In this document: positions 18,058 to 26,923 of the stretch, in pieces
Layout of the letters: each line of letters begins with the position of its first letter
Position numbering within the stretch: position 1 is the stretch's first letter
NCBI RefSeq assembly: GCF_000419685.1
Contig: NZ_ATTM01000005.1
Location: 267,345-331,344, forward strand
DNA length: 64,000 nucleotides
Direction: 5' to 3'
DNA from: Flavobacterium antarcticum DSM 19726
Lineage (GTDB): Bacteria; Bacteroidota; Bacteroidia; Flavobacteriales; Flavobacteriaceae
The notes under the pieces: generated by a model
What the model was told of the DNA's origin: nothing
The model's input: the letters and a program-made list of their open reading frames with translations, nothing else
Databases searched by the model: none
Position numbers and translations under genes: made by a program

Positions 18058-18630
18058 TCAATATTTTTCGGGAATCCATTGAACCTCTTCAGCGTTTAAG
18101 TCTTGAGACAACTTCCGTGCCAACACAAAAAGGTAGTCAGAAAGTCGGTTCAAGTATTTCAAAACGAAGAAATCAATGGACTCAATTTCGTTTAAATGGA
18201 CTGCTATTCGTTCCGCTCTGCGGCAAACACAACGTGCGATATGACAATATGACACAGTTGGATGGCCTCCAGGTAATACAAAATGTGTCATTTGTGGGAG
18301 TGACGCTTCCATTGAATCAATCGCATTTTCCATAAACTCAATTTCTGCCTCTGTAATCTTGGGAATGTTTAAGCGGTCTTTTCCATTTTTCAATGTTTCC
18401 TTTTCGGGTGGTGTAGCTAATATTGCTCCAACAGTAAATAGCTTATTCTGAATTTCGGCCAATGTGTTTTTGTATATTCCATTAATATCCTGGTCTCTTA
18501 TTAATCCAATATGCGAATTTAATTCATCCACCGTTCCGTAACTTTCTATTCGTATGTGATTTTTTGGAACACGCGTACCTCCAAAAAGTGCTGTTGTTCC
18601 TTTATCTCCTGTTTTGGTGTAGACCTTCAT
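18058..18630 (-). CDS. Cob(I)yrinic acid a,c-diamide adenosyltransferase (PduO type)
   Basis: The 190-residue enzyme transfers the adenosyl group of ATP to cob(I)alamin to make coenzyme B12. The N-terminal ATP-binding stretch K-V-Y-T-K-T-G-D-K-G-T-T-A-L-F-G-G is clear, then S-Y-G-T-V-D-E-L-N-S-H-I-G. The active-site helix R-C-V-C-R-R-A-E-R and the C-terminal Y-L-N-R-L-S-D-Y-L-F-V-L-A-R complete the PduO family pattern. No cobalamin riboswitch was recognised in the 216-base gap upstream. A B12-binding radical SAM protein is encoded at 43995, but a functional link is only inference. Confidence 0.93.
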   Translation of the reverse strand: MKVYTKTGDKGTTALFGGTRVPKNHIRIESYGTVDELNSHIGLIRDQDINGIYKNTLAEIQNKLFTVGAILATPPEKETLKNGKDRLNIPKITEAEIEFMENAIDSMEASLPQMTHFVLPGGHPTVSYCHIARCVCRRAERIAVHLNEIESIDFFVLKYLNRLSDYLFVLARKLSQDLNAEEVQWIPEKY

Positions 18631-18846
18631 TTTGTGTAGTTTTTAGAATTCTGGGCTAAAGTTACATTTTAATGCAATAAAACATCAGCAAAACTATTAT
18701 ACAATTTCAGGTCACAGTTACAAGATATGAATATTTATTCATTAAAAATGTATAATTATTAAATTAATCATAAATTTTTAAGTTAATTAAATGTTATATT
18801 GAATCATTTGTTACTTTTATGATGAATTATTAAAATAAACCAAATT

Positions 18847-19506
18847 ATGAAAAAAGTACAATTATTAGTAGGAGTTGCTATCCTTGCAGCTTCTTTTACC
18901 TCGTGTAAAAATGAAGAACAAGAAATGGCAGAGAAGTCATTTGACCGTTATGAGAAATATGTAGATTCAGTTCAAGTTGTTACAGAAGCAGATGCTTTAG
19001 CAAACTGGCAAGCAATTGAAGCGGGATATAACGACCGTATGAACGAAGCAGACATGGCAATTGCTAGTATGAAAGATCGTGCTGAAGCAGAAATTCGAAT
19101 TGAGAAAGCGAAAGTTAAATATACGGAGTTTAAAACGAAAGTAGAGGCAAGTGTTCCTAAACCAGTGGATAGAAAAGTAGTGATTCGTAACTCTTATTTT
19201 GGTGATGGAAAAATGACTGGTGGCGATATGGACTTCAGTTGGGTAAACAAGGATAATATTTTGACCGTTTACAATGACTTTTATAATGAATTTGACGCCA
19301 ATAAAAACTCGTACTCAAGAGAAGATTTTGACGAGATTAAAGCGTTGTATGAAGCTTTAGACTCAAGAAAAAATACAGTTGAAAAAGAAGGATTGTCGTC
19401 TCACGATAATTTAAAAATCGCAGAAATTAAATTCAAATTTGCTCCTAAATTTAAATGGGAACGAATGGGTGCTAAAGCTGAAGAAAACGCCGAAGCAAAA
19501 GAATAA
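18847..19506 (+). CDS. Helical lipoprotein (DUF6565-like) upstream of the phosphate transporter
   Basis: The 219-residue protein has a lipoprotein signal ending F-T-S-C (Cys20) followed by K-N-E-E-Q-E, an acidic pattern typical of outer-membrane or surface lipoproteins here. The mature part is highly charged and helical (heptad-like E/A/K runs over residues 40-95). It most resembles the DUF6565 lipoproteins of flavobacteria. It is followed by a strong terminator and then by the PiT transporter gene on the same strand. Its role is unknown; the link to phosphate uptake rests on position only. The 216 bases before it hold no recognised element. Confidence 0.7.
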   Translation: MKKVQLLVGVAILAASFTSCKNEEQEMAEKSFDRYEKYVDSVQVVTEADALANWQAIEAGYNDRMNEADMAIASMKDRAEAEIRIEKAKVKYTEFKTKVEASVPKPVDRKVVIRNSYFGDGKMTGGDMDFSWVNKDNILTVYNDFYNEFDANKNSYSREDFDEIKALYEALDSRKNTVEKEGLSSHDNLKIAEIKFKFAPKFKWERMGAKAEENAEAKE

Positions 19507-19527
19507 ATTTGTTGAATATCAAAGGTT

Positions 19528-19566
19528 AAAAATAGCCGTTCATTTTTTGGACGGCTATTTTTTTGT
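19528..19566 (+). terminator. Intrinsic terminator after the lipoprotein gene
   Basis: AAAATAGCCGT pairs with ACGGCTATTTT over an 11-base loop, then T8. It separates the lipoprotein from the PiT gene. Confidence 0.85.
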
Positions 19567-19717
19567 GTAATTGTTAAAACAATCGGTAAAAAAAATTGTA
19601 AATTCATTTTTGGGATAAAGCATTCCGATGGGGAACGCTTATCTTTTTAATAACATTAACTTAACATGCATGCAGATTTCTTAAAGGACTTTTGCATAAA
19701 AGAAATTTCAATAAAGA

Positions 19718-21967
19718 ATGGATCAGATTTACGTAATAATGTTGATTGTGTTGGGCGTTTTAGCTGTTATTGATTTAATGGTTGGAGTGAGTAACGACGC
19801 GGTTAATTTTTTGAATTCAGCCATAGGTTCGAAGGCAATTTCGTTTAAAACCACTATGATTGTGGCGAGTGCCGGAGTTTTATTAGGTGCGATGTTTTCC
19901 AGCGGAATGATGGAAATTGCCCGAAGCGGTATTTTTGTACCAAGTATGTTTAGCTTTAATGACGTCATGATTATTTTCTTGGCGGTTATGATTAGTGATA
20001 TTCTTCTGTTGGACGTTTTTAACTCGTTGGGTTTACCGACATCCACAACTGTTTCTATCATTTTTGAATTATTAGGTGCGGCAGTTTGTTTGGCACTTTA
20101 TAAAATTTATACTTCGGATGATTCTTTTGATAATCTAGGAATGTACATTAATACCAAGAAAGCGTCAGAAATTGTCTATAGTATTTTACTTTCCGTAGTG
20201 CTATCTTTTGCATTAGGTAGTTTTATACAATATATTTCGCGTTTGATTTTTACTTTTCACTATGAGAAAAAGCTGAAATATTTTGGCGCGATTTTCGGAG
20301 GAGTTGCTATTTCGGCTATTACTTTCTTTATTTTAATCAAAGGATTAAAAGGCGTTTCTTTCATTTCTGCAGAACAGTCAAGTTGGATTAACACGCATCA
20401 ATTCTTAATATTAGGTGTGAATTTTGTATTCTTTTTAATGCTTTCTCAAGTGTTGATTAGCTATTTTAAAGTGAATATCTTACGGGTTATCATCACTATT
20501 GGTACGTTTGCATTGGCTCTTGCTTTTGCAGGAAATGATTTAGTGAACTTTATAGGTGTACCAATTGCAGCTTTCAATTCGTATGAAATTTTCCAAGCTG
20601 TTCCTGGAGCTTCGGGTGAAACTTTTATGATGGGTGCTTTGGCAAACGACAATATCGTGGCTCCGTTTTACTTTTTATTATTCGCAGGAATTATTATGGT
20701 AATCACTTTGTGGACTTCTAAAAAAGCAAAAGCCGTTATTGAAACGGGTGTTAATTTATCGCGTCAAGGAGAAGGAGTAGAGAAGTTTGCACCAAATACA
20801 ATTTCGCGAGGAATTGTAAGATTGGGTGTTTATTTGGGTGAAGGAATTAATTATTTTTTACCTAAAAAACTACAAATCCGAATTGACAATCGCTTTAAAT
20901 CGGTTGAAAAGCCAACAAAAGGAAATGACGACGAACCTGCTTTTGATATGGTTCGAGCATCCGTAAACTTAATGGTAGCGAGTATTTTAATTGCAATTGG
21001 AACTTCGTTAAAACTTCCACTTTCTACGACTTATGTGACATTTATGGTGGCAATGGGAACTTCATTTGCAGATAGAGCTTGGGACAGAGAAAGTGCGGTT
21101 TACAGAATTGCAGGTGTTTTTAATGTTATTGGAGGTTGGTTCTTTACCGCTTTTATTGCCTTTTTTCTTGCATTCGTTATGGCTTACATTTTAAAAGTCG
21201 GTGAAGTATTTGCTTTCGTAGGCTTACTTTTAATGTTGGGAATTATGCTTTACAGAAGTTCACGTAAGCATAAAAAGAAAGTCAAAATTGAAGCTGAAAT
21301 TAAGAGCTTACGCAAAGAAGATATTGGGACGGTTAACGAAATGATTACCGAAAGTTCTGCTCAAATTGCAAAAGTATTCCGCAAAACAAGTGCATTGTAT
21401 TCAAATGTAGTAGACAATTTAAGTTTGCAGGATTTGCCAAAGTTGAAAGAGAATAAAAAAGACCAAAAGAAGGTAGAAAAAGAAGTTGATGAACTAAAAA
21501 ACAATGTCTTTTACTTAATCAAAAACTTGGACGATAATTCCGTTGAAGCGAGTAAATTTTACATTCTGATTTTAGGTTATTTGCAAGATATGGTGCAATC
21601 GATTGATTTTATTACATCGAATAGTTATTCGCATGTCAATAATAATCACAAGCCGTTGAAGTTTAATCAAATTCGAGATTTGAAAACGATTGACCGCCAA
21701 TTACAGCGTTTATTACAATTGTTAGAAGATAGTTTTAAGAACGACGATTTTTATAAAATTGACCTTATTCTAAAAGACAAACAAGTTTTGTTAGATACCG
21801 TTTCTGAATTAATTTCAAAGCAAATCAATAGAATTCGTACTACCGAAACGAGTCCAAAAAACAGTAAATTGTATTTTGCTTTATTGTTAGAAACAAACGA
21901 TTTAGTGAAATCGGTAATGAACTTATTAGAGCTTTTCAAAGAATTTAATAAGTTGAATAAAAAGTAA
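19718..21967 (+). CDS. Inorganic phosphate transporter, PiT family, with long cytoplasmic C-terminal region
   Basis: The 749-residue membrane protein has the two PiT repeats: V-G-V-S-N-D-A-V-N-F-L-N-S-A near the N terminus and A-F-A-G-N-D-L-V-N-F-I-G-V-P in the middle, each corresponding to the G-A-N-D-V-A-N-type signature. About ten hydrophobic segments fill residues 1-510. The remaining roughly 240 residues are polar and helical and look like a fused PhoU-like regulatory domain. PiT proteins import phosphate by cation symport. Its stop codon is directly followed by the stop codon of the convergent methyltransferase gene, with no intervening base. Confidence 0.92.
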   Translation: MDQIYVIMLIVLGVLAVIDLMVGVSNDAVNFLNSAIGSKAISFKTTMIVASAGVLLGAMFSSGMMEIARSGIFVPSMFSFNDVMIIFLAVMISDILLLDVFNSLGLPTSTTVSIIFELLGAAVCLALYKIYTSDDSFDNLGMYINTKKASEIVYSILLSVVLSFALGSFIQYISRLIFTFHYEKKLKYFGAIFGGVAISAITFFILIKGLKGVSFISAEQSSWINTHQFLILGVNFVFFLMLSQVLISYFKVNILRVIITIGTFALALAFAGNDLVNFIGVPIAAFNSYEIFQAVPGASGETFMMGALANDNIVAPFYFLLFAGIIMVITLWTSKKAKAVIETGVNLSRQGEGVEKFAPNTISRGIVRLGVYLGEGINYFLPKKLQIRIDNRFKSVEKPTKGNDDEPAFDMVRASVNLMVASILIAIGTSLKLPLSTTYVTFMVAMGTSFADRAWDRESAVYRIAGVFNVIGGWFFTAFIAFFLAFVMAYILKVGEVFAFVGLLLMLGIMLYRSSRKHKKKVKIEAEIKSLRKEDIGTVNEMITESSAQIAKVFRKTSALYSNVVDNLSLQDLPKLKENKKDQKKVEKEVDELKNNVFYLIKNLDDNSVEASKFYILILGYLQDMVQSIDFITSNSYSHVNNNHKPLKFNQIRDLKTIDRQLQRLLQLLEDSFKNDDFYKIDLILKDKQVLLDTVSELISKQINRIRTTETSPKNSKLYFALLLETNDLVKSVMNLLELFKEFNKLNKK

Positions 21968-22819
21968 TTAATGGAGTAATCCCCAAAGGTTTTTAATTCC
22001 TAAAACGTTATCTAAAAAGAACGATTTATCAATTCGAACAATAAAATTTTCTTTGACTTGTTCGCTTCTAAAAAAAACAATTCCCCACTGAAATGTGTCC
22101 ACCGTGACCGTTACTTTGGGGTGTTTTTTTATAAGTTCCCAAGCTTCTTCCATTTCTTGAGACCAATGAATGTCATCAAAAATCCAAACGGTTTCGTTAT
22201 CAATTGTTGGTAATAATAATTCGAAATACTCTAAAGTTGCTTTCTTGGAATGGTTGCCGTCGAAGAAAATTAAGTTGTACGTTGTAGGTTGTAGGTTGTA
22301 GGTTGTGAGTTGTTTTGAAAATTCGGTATTTATAAATGCAACCCTTTCAGATTGCAAATTAAAACTTCGAAATTGGAACATTTCTTTTGCAACTGACAAT
22401 GTTTCTTGACAACCTTCTAAACTAGTAATAGATAGATTTTTATTTGCCAGCGCTAGGGCAGAAGTAGCTAATCCTAATGACGTTCCAATTTCTAAAATAG
22501 TATTTGGCATAAAATATTGCGTTATTCTGAAAAGTAATTTTGCACGTTTCTGTGAAATTCCTGCAATTTCCGCAATTTGACTAACCTTCCTTTTATTTGA
22601 TTTAAAAACTCTAGAACCTGAACCAAAATCAGTAACTAAAATAGTTCTATTATCTTCAACTAATGAAAACCAATATTTGTAGAGGATGTTATATTCAGAA
22701 TAATTTGTTTTATCATAAAAACACTTCTGCACCAAATTAAACACAAACGGCGAATGCACTCCGTGAGCGTTGGTTGAATTCCAAATGAATTTTAAATATG
22801 ATTTGAATAGGTGTTGCAT
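21968..22819 (-). CDS. Class I SAM-dependent methyltransferase carrying a heptanucleotide repeat
   Basis: The 283-residue protein has a Rossmann methyltransferase core: motif I is T-I-L-E-I-G-T-S-L-G-L-A-T-S-A-L-A, the acidic end of strand 2 is T-S-L-E-G, and the motif IV region is L-I-F-F-D-G-N-H. An N-terminal helical region (about 90 residues) precedes the core, including N-A-H-G-V-H-S-P-F-V-F. The substrate is unknown. Just before L-I-F-F-D-G the gene contains a tandem 7-base repeat coding T-T-Y-N-L-Q-P-T-T-Y-N-L. Because 7 is not a multiple of 3, gain or loss of one unit would shift the frame. The present copy number keeps the frame intact. Confidence 0.85.
   Translation of the reverse strand: MQHLFKSYLKFIWNSTNAHGVHSPFVFNLVQKCFYDKTNYSEYNILYKYWFSLVEDNRTILVTDFGSGSRVFKSNKRKVSQIAEIAGISQKRAKLLFRITQYFMPNTILEIGTSLGLATSALALANKNLSITSLEGCQETLSVAKEMFQFRSFNLQSERVAFINTEFSKQLTTYNLQPTTYNLIFFDGNHSKKATLEYFELLLPTIDNETVWIFDDIHWSQEMEEAWELIKKHPKVTVTVDTFQWGIVFFRSEQVKENFIVRIDKSFFLDNVLGIKNLWGLLH
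22274..22315. repeat. Heptanucleotide tandem repeat GTTGTAG inside the methyltransferase gene
   Basis: Six consecutive 7-base units: GTTGTAC, three exact GTTGTAG, GTTGTGA, GTTGTTT. Confidence 0.95.
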
Positions 22820-22900
22820 AATCTACAAAGTCGGGCGAAGATACAAAGTACAATGATATTCTGTGAAATTTATTTAGATTGTATATTTATTTGAAATTAG

Positions 22901-22935
22901 AATTCGTGTAAATTCGTGAAATCTGTGTAAAATCT
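22901..22935. repeat. Degenerate 10-base tandem repeat, copy 1
   Basis: Units AATTCGTGTA, AATTCGTGAA and ATCTGTGTAA follow one another in the gap upstream of the SDR gene. The same words recur at 27457. Confidence 0.8.
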
Positions 22936-22962
22936 CCTTTTCAAATTATAGTATTAAAAATC

Positions 22963-22970
22963 TATCTTTG
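22963..22970 (+). promoter_or_regulatory. Candidate -7 promoter element of the SDR gene (TATCTTTG)
   Basis: Perfect TAnnTTTG, 43 bases before the start codon at 23014. Confidence 0.6.
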
Positions 22971-23013
22971 CCACTTCAGAATTTGCACCAAAAGCATTTT
23001 CAAATCCATAAGA

Positions 23014-24561
23014 ATGAACCAAGAAAATCCTACATTAAATACACTTTCTGCTGAAGAAATCAACAAATGCATCGCTGTTTTAGAACAATTAAATGCGGAA
23101 ACTTCGCAGATATTTGACATTCCAAAAGAGCAAAGAACCGCACTAATCAAAGCTGCGGGACAATTCTCCAGACCCGACCGTGAAGAATTTTCACGCCGAA
23201 AGAAAGACTCAAAAGCTTTAGCAAAAAAGAAAGAGGAAACTAGAGATAGAGTTGCCCGAAAAGAAACAGGAATTCGTTCCGCTCGTGAAGCAAGTGTTTT
23301 TGTGGCACCAAAGTTATTGGCTTCAAATATTTTGGAAAACAAGGAAGTATTGGAATTAAAAATTCCGAAAATCTGTTACGTCTGCAAAACTAAATTCACA
23401 AAAATGCATCATTTCTACGATTCGATGTGTACCGATTGCGGAGATTTCAATTATGCAAAACGTTTTCAAACTGCCGATGTAAACGGTCAAGTTGCTGTTA
23501 TTACGGGTTCTCGTTTAAAGATTGGTTATCACATTACATTGATGTTGTTGCGAGGTGGCGCGACGGTTATTGCAACGACGCGTTTTCCTGCAGATTCTGC
23601 GATTCGCTTTGCAAAAGAGGTTGATTTTAAGGATTGGGGACATCGCTTGAAAGTCCACGGATTAGATTTGCGACACATTCCGAGTGTGGAAATTTTCTGC
23701 AATTTCATCGAACAAAAATACGGTCGATTGGATATTTTGATTAATAATGCAGCCCAAACAGTTCGTCGTCCATCCGGATTTTATTCGCATTTAATGCGTA
23801 ACGAAGAATTGCCGATTTCTGAATTTAATAAGGATGTTCAAAGTTTGCTGAACGACCATTTAAATTGTTTGGAAGAATTAAAATCACTGACAATTGGCGC
23901 TTCGTCCAATCAAAATATGCCGGTAACTTGGCACGGTCCTGAACCTGGAATTGGTTTGAGGGCTTCCGCCAAATTATCGCAGATTCCCTATTCGTTCGAC
24001 AAAGGATTGGTTTCAAAAGAAGTTTTTCCCGAAGGAGAATTAGATGCAGATTTACAACAAGTCGATTTACGAAAAACAAACAGTTGGCGATTGAAATTAG
24101 GCGAAATTGAAACAACCGAAATGATTGAAGTGCAATTGGTAAATGCTGTTGCTCCATTTGTGCTTTGCAACCGACTTTCAGAAGTGATGAAGAAAGACAA
24201 AACAGGCAAGAAACACATCATTAATGTTTCGGCGATGGAAGGGAAATTCTACAAAGATTTCAAGGAAGACCGACATCCACATACGAATATGGCAAAAGCT
24301 GCTTTAAATATGTTGACCCATACTGCCGCTGGAACTTTGGCGAAAGACGGTATATTTATGAACGCTGTTGACACGGGTTGGGTTACCGACGAAGACCCTG
24401 CGGCAATGGCGAAAAGAAAGCAGGAAGAACAAGATTTCCAACCGCCACTTGATATTGTTGACGGAGCGGCAAGAGTTATGGACCCGTTATTTGACGGAAT
24501 TAATTCGGGCAAACATTGGTGTGGAAAATTCTTAAAGGATTACAATCCGATTGCTTGGTAA
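23014..24561 (+). CDS. SDR-family protein with N-terminal zinc ribbon and no catalytic tyrosine
   Basis: The 515-residue protein combines a charged helical N terminus, a probable zinc ribbon (Cys121-x2-Cys124 and Cys139-x2-Cys142), and a short-chain dehydrogenase fold. The nucleotide loop is [10 protein letters not shown] (Thr164-Gly171), then L-I-N-N-A-A-Q, and N-V-S-A-M-E-G with Ser406 at the usual catalytic Ser place. The expected Tyr of Y-x3-K is Thr424, with the Lys at 428 ([10 protein letters not shown]). The segment between is much longer than in typical 250-residue SDRs. The reaction is unknown and ordinary SDR chemistry may be lost. It is convergent with the barrel gene at 24566, leaving four bases between the stop codons. 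Confidence 0.85.
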   Translation: MNQENPTLNTLSAEEINKCIAVLEQLNAETSQIFDIPKEQRTALIKAAGQFSRPDREEFSRRKKDSKALAKKKEETRDRVARKETGIRSAREASVFVAPKLLASNILENKEVLELKIPKICYVCKTKFTKMHHFYDSMCTDCGDFNYAKRFQTADVNGQVAVITGSRLKIGYHITLMLLRGGATVIATTRFPADSAIRFAKEVDFKDWGHRLKVHGLDLRHIPSVEIFCNFIEQKYGRLDILINNAAQTVRRPSGFYSHLMRNEELPISEFNKDVQSLLNDHLNCLEELKSLTIGASSNQNMPVTWHGPEPGIGLRASAKLSQIPYSFDKGLVSKEVFPEGELDADLQQVDLRKTNSWRLKLGEIETTEMIEVQLVNAVAPFVLCNRLSEVMKKDKTGKKHIINVSAMEGKFYKDFKEDRHPHTNMAKAALNMLTHTAAGTLAKDGIFMNAVDTGWVTDEDPAAMAKRKQEEQDFQPPLDIVDGAARVMDPLFDGINSGKHWCGKFLKDYNPIAW

Positions 24562-24565
24562 AGGC

Positions 24566-25822
24566 TTAAAATCCTTCGCCGTCGTTGAAGTAGAAGGTTT
24601 TAGAATCACGTCCTAAACCAAAATTCATCACGAAATTAGTTAACGTATTTTTATCCAATAAAATGCGTAATCCTACACCAACTGCGGGTTGAAAAGTATG
24701 GAATAAATGCAAATTTCCTTCCACGTCACTTGCAGAAGTTGCGTTTGCAAAAACAGTTCCGCTAATCAATTGGTTTTTCATAATCGGAAAACGGTATTCT
24801 GTTTCGAAAGTAATCAGATTCGCACCTCGAAACAAACCTTGTGTATATCCTTTTCCGCTTCGGCTGTTTTGGTCCCAACCAATTGCGGGTAAATTTAAAT
24901 AAGGTAAATTTCCGCTTGTCAAGAATTGTCCATACGTCCAAAATCCCAAAACGTGTTGTTTATTAGATTTGCTCAAAGGAATAAAATAGCGGGAATCTAA
25001 AGTCAACGTCGTGCTGTTTTGTTGCGATGTATTTAGTTCAGGATTGAAACGGTAACTTAAATTTACATAAAGCCCGGAATTTGTGTTTATCAAATTATCG
25101 CGACCATCGTAAATCAAATTTAAACTTCCTCCGGCAACGGTGTAATGTTTGTCGTTATATCTGTAAGCTTGAGAATATTTGTAATGTTCAGTCAGTTCTC
25201 CATTGGCAACATCTAAAAGTTCGTCGTCAATACTATCATAACTGTCAATGTGAATGCCCAATCCTGCATACACATTTTCAATAATTTTATAGTTTGCCGT
25301 TTGGTGGAATTTAAAATAATTATACTTCATCGGCTCTTCGATATCTTCATAACTGAAGTTGTCGAAAGCATCACCATAAGGAACAATATCCGAACCTAAA
25401 CCATAATTAGACTGCGAAAAAACATAGTACCGAATGTCGCCAGTCAAGAAATAAGTATTGTCTTTCAGGTACATATTGTTTTTTAAATACGTCAAAATTT
25501 GCTTTTTGGTACTGTAAGAAGCACCTCCTGCAATCAACGAAATTTTATTTTCCATTTTTTCTCTGAAACTATACTGACTGATAAAACCTCCCGTAAACCC
25601 GCTTGCAGGTTGCAAACCAATGGTTGGCAAAATGATAAAGTTGGTAAGTGATTCCGGCTCGTCCACACGATTTTCTTTCTTTTTAAACAAGTCGTATAAA
25701 GTTACGTAGGGAATCGAATCTTTGGCAGGTGCTGTATTTTCCTCTTGCGAAAAAGCAAATGATGAAAGAAATAATAAAGATACCAATATGATTTTGGATT
25801 GCAGAGTATTTGTAAAATTCAT
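24566..25822 (-). CDS. Omp85/BamA-superfamily outer membrane beta-barrel protein without POTRA domains
   Basis: The 418-residue protein has a signal peptide (ending A-F-S-Q) and then a beta-barrel sequence with alternating aromatic strands, including G-G-S-L-N-L-I-Y-D-G-R-D-N-L-I-N, the bacterial surface antigen (D15) signature, and F-R-G-A-N-L-I-T-F-E-T-E-Y-R-F-P. It ends in Phe. No POTRA repeat is present between the signal and the barrel, so it is not BamA. Patatin-less or accessory Omp85 proteins like this are common in Bacteroidota and have no assigned cargo. Confidence 0.85.
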   Translation of the reverse strand: MNFTNTLQSKIILVSLLFLSSFAFSQEENTAPAKDSIPYVTLYDLFKKKENRVDEPESLTNFIILPTIGLQPASGFTGGFISQYSFREKMENKISLIAGGASYSTKKQILTYLKNNMYLKDNTYFLTGDIRYYVFSQSNYGLGSDIVPYGDAFDNFSYEDIEEPMKYNYFKFHQTANYKIIENVYAGLGIHIDSYDSIDDELLDVANGELTEHYKYSQAYRYNDKHYTVAGGSLNLIYDGRDNLINTNSGLYVNLSYRFNPELNTSQQNSTTLTLDSRYFIPLSKSNKQHVLGFWTYGQFLTSGNLPYLNLPAIGWDQNSRSGKGYTQGLFRGANLITFETEYRFPIMKNQLISGTVFANATSASDVEGNLHLFHTFQPAVGVGLRILLDKNTLTNFVMNFGLGRDSKTFYFNDGEGF

Positions 25823-25849
25823 AAGGTAGAGTTATGTCTTAAATTTGGA

Positions 25850-25857
25850 CAAATATA
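25850..25857 (-). promoter_or_regulatory. Candidate -7 promoter element of the barrel gene (TATATTTG)
   Basis: Perfect TAnnTTTG on the minus strand, 28 bases upstream of the start at 25822. Between here and 26100 only AT-rich sequence was seen. Confidence 0.6.
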
Positions 25858-26100
25858 ATCGAAATGTGGTTAGATAAATTTATATAATTTAGGGAAATGG
25901 TTATAGGATTGGTTGGGAATTAGAAGGGGTAATGATTTTTCTATTATCTGCTATCGGATTATTGTGCTACTTACATTTTAAAATAATTTCACAATACTAT
26001 TGTAAAAAGTATCAAACAAAAGATTTAAAAAGTATCAAACGAAAATTTGGTGTGTAAGAATTGCCATTTTTTTAATTTCATACGTGATTAATTATTATAT

Positions 26101-26112
26101 TTACACGTGTAA
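26101..26112. promoter_or_regulatory. Perfect palindrome TTACACGTGTAA, likely toxin-antitoxin operator
   Basis: The 12-base palindrome lies 17 bases before the antitoxin start, right beside a TATATTTA promoter-like element (26097-26104), with a related half-site ACGTG at 26083. The position suits autoregulation by the antitoxin-toxin complex. Confidence 0.55.
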
Positions 26113-26128
26113 TTTAAAATGTTTTATT

Positions 26129-26368
26129 ATGAATACAAAACTGACATTAAATCTTAATAAAGAAATAATTGAAGAAGCGAAAACATATGCTAAAAGTCAA
26201 AGTGTAAGCTTATCAAAACTTATTGAAAACTATCTTAATTCGCTTACGAGAAATTCAAAAAGTAAGTCAACCGTTAGTCCTTTAGTCGAGAGTTTGACTG
26301 GAATTATTCCATCTGAATATGATGAGAAAAACGATTACAGAGATTATATTGACCAAAAATATTCCTGA
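26129..26368 (+). CDS. Antitoxin (DUF6364-like) of a PIN-domain toxin-antitoxin pair
   Basis: The frame opens at 26084, but the Met at 26129 directly precedes the characteristic K-L-T-L-N-L-N-K-E-I-I-E-E-A-K-T-Y-A, so the product is taken as 79 residues. This is a ribbon-helix-helix-like DNA-binding start, followed by S-V-S-L-S-K-L-I-E-N-Y-L. The tail (I-P-S-E-Y-D-E-K-N-D-Y-R-D-Y) is acidic, as expected for the part that wraps the toxin. The stop codon overlaps the toxin start (TGATG). The palindrome upstream may be its operator. Confidence 0.85.
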   Translation: MNTKLTLNLNKEIIEEAKTYAKSQSVSLSKLIENYLNSLTRNSKSKSTVSPLVESLTGIIPSEYDEKNDYRDYIDQKYS

Positions 26369-26781
26369 TGGAAAATATTTTTATAGATACAAATATAGTT
26401 ATCGACCTTTTGGCGAAACGGGAACCTTTTTACAAAGAAGCCCAAGATTTATTCACACTTGGCGACAAAAAAGAAGTGAATCTTTTCATCTCTTCATTAA
26501 CTTTTGCAAACGCCTATTATTCTATTGTCAGACATCATAAAGAAGTTGACGCAAAGAAATACTTGTCAAAATTTAAGGTATTAGTAACCATTCTTTCATT
26601 AGAAGACAAAGCCATCGAATTAGCTTTAGCATCCGATTTTAAAGATTTCGAAGATGGTTTGCAGTATTTTATAGCCATGGACAACGAAGCTGATATCATA
26701 ATTACTCGAAACAAAAAAGATTTTATAAATTCGAAAATTCCTGTTATGACAGCTGGAGAATATTTGAGTAAAAGGGGTTAA
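26368..26781 (+). CDS. PIN-domain RNase toxin (VapC-like)
   Basis: The 137-residue protein begins N-I-F-I-D-T-N-I-V-I-D-L-L, with the first PIN acidic residue at Asp7. Further acids lie in D-F-E-D-G-L-Q-Y-F-I-A and in M-D-N-E-A-D-I-I-I-T-R-N, which is the usual C-terminal PIN motif. PIN toxins cleave tRNA or other RNA when the antitoxin is degraded. All catalytic acids expected appear present, so the toxin is probably functional. Start and stop codons overlap with the antitoxin, implying translational coupling. Confidence 0.9.
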   Translation: MENIFIDTNIVIDLLAKREPFYKEAQDLFTLGDKKEVNLFISSLTFANAYYSIVRHHKEVDAKKYLSKFKVLVTILSLEDKAIELALASDFKDFEDGLQYFIAMDNEADIIITRNKKDFINSKIPVMTAGEYLSKRG

Positions 26782-26923
26782 TGAGATTTTTTGTATTTGG
26801 TTTTTGAAGGTAAGGTTTCAAGTCTTTTTAATAGATTTGATCAATATTCAAAAACTCGTAAAATCAATGAAATTTCCTAAAGGATAGTAAATCCATTGCT
26901 GTTTTTATTAGTAAAACTTGCCA

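Noticed and set aside
18631..18846. Possible cobalamin riboswitch upstream of the adenosyltransferase gene.
   Set aside because: No B12-box-like sequence or fitting stem structure was recognised.
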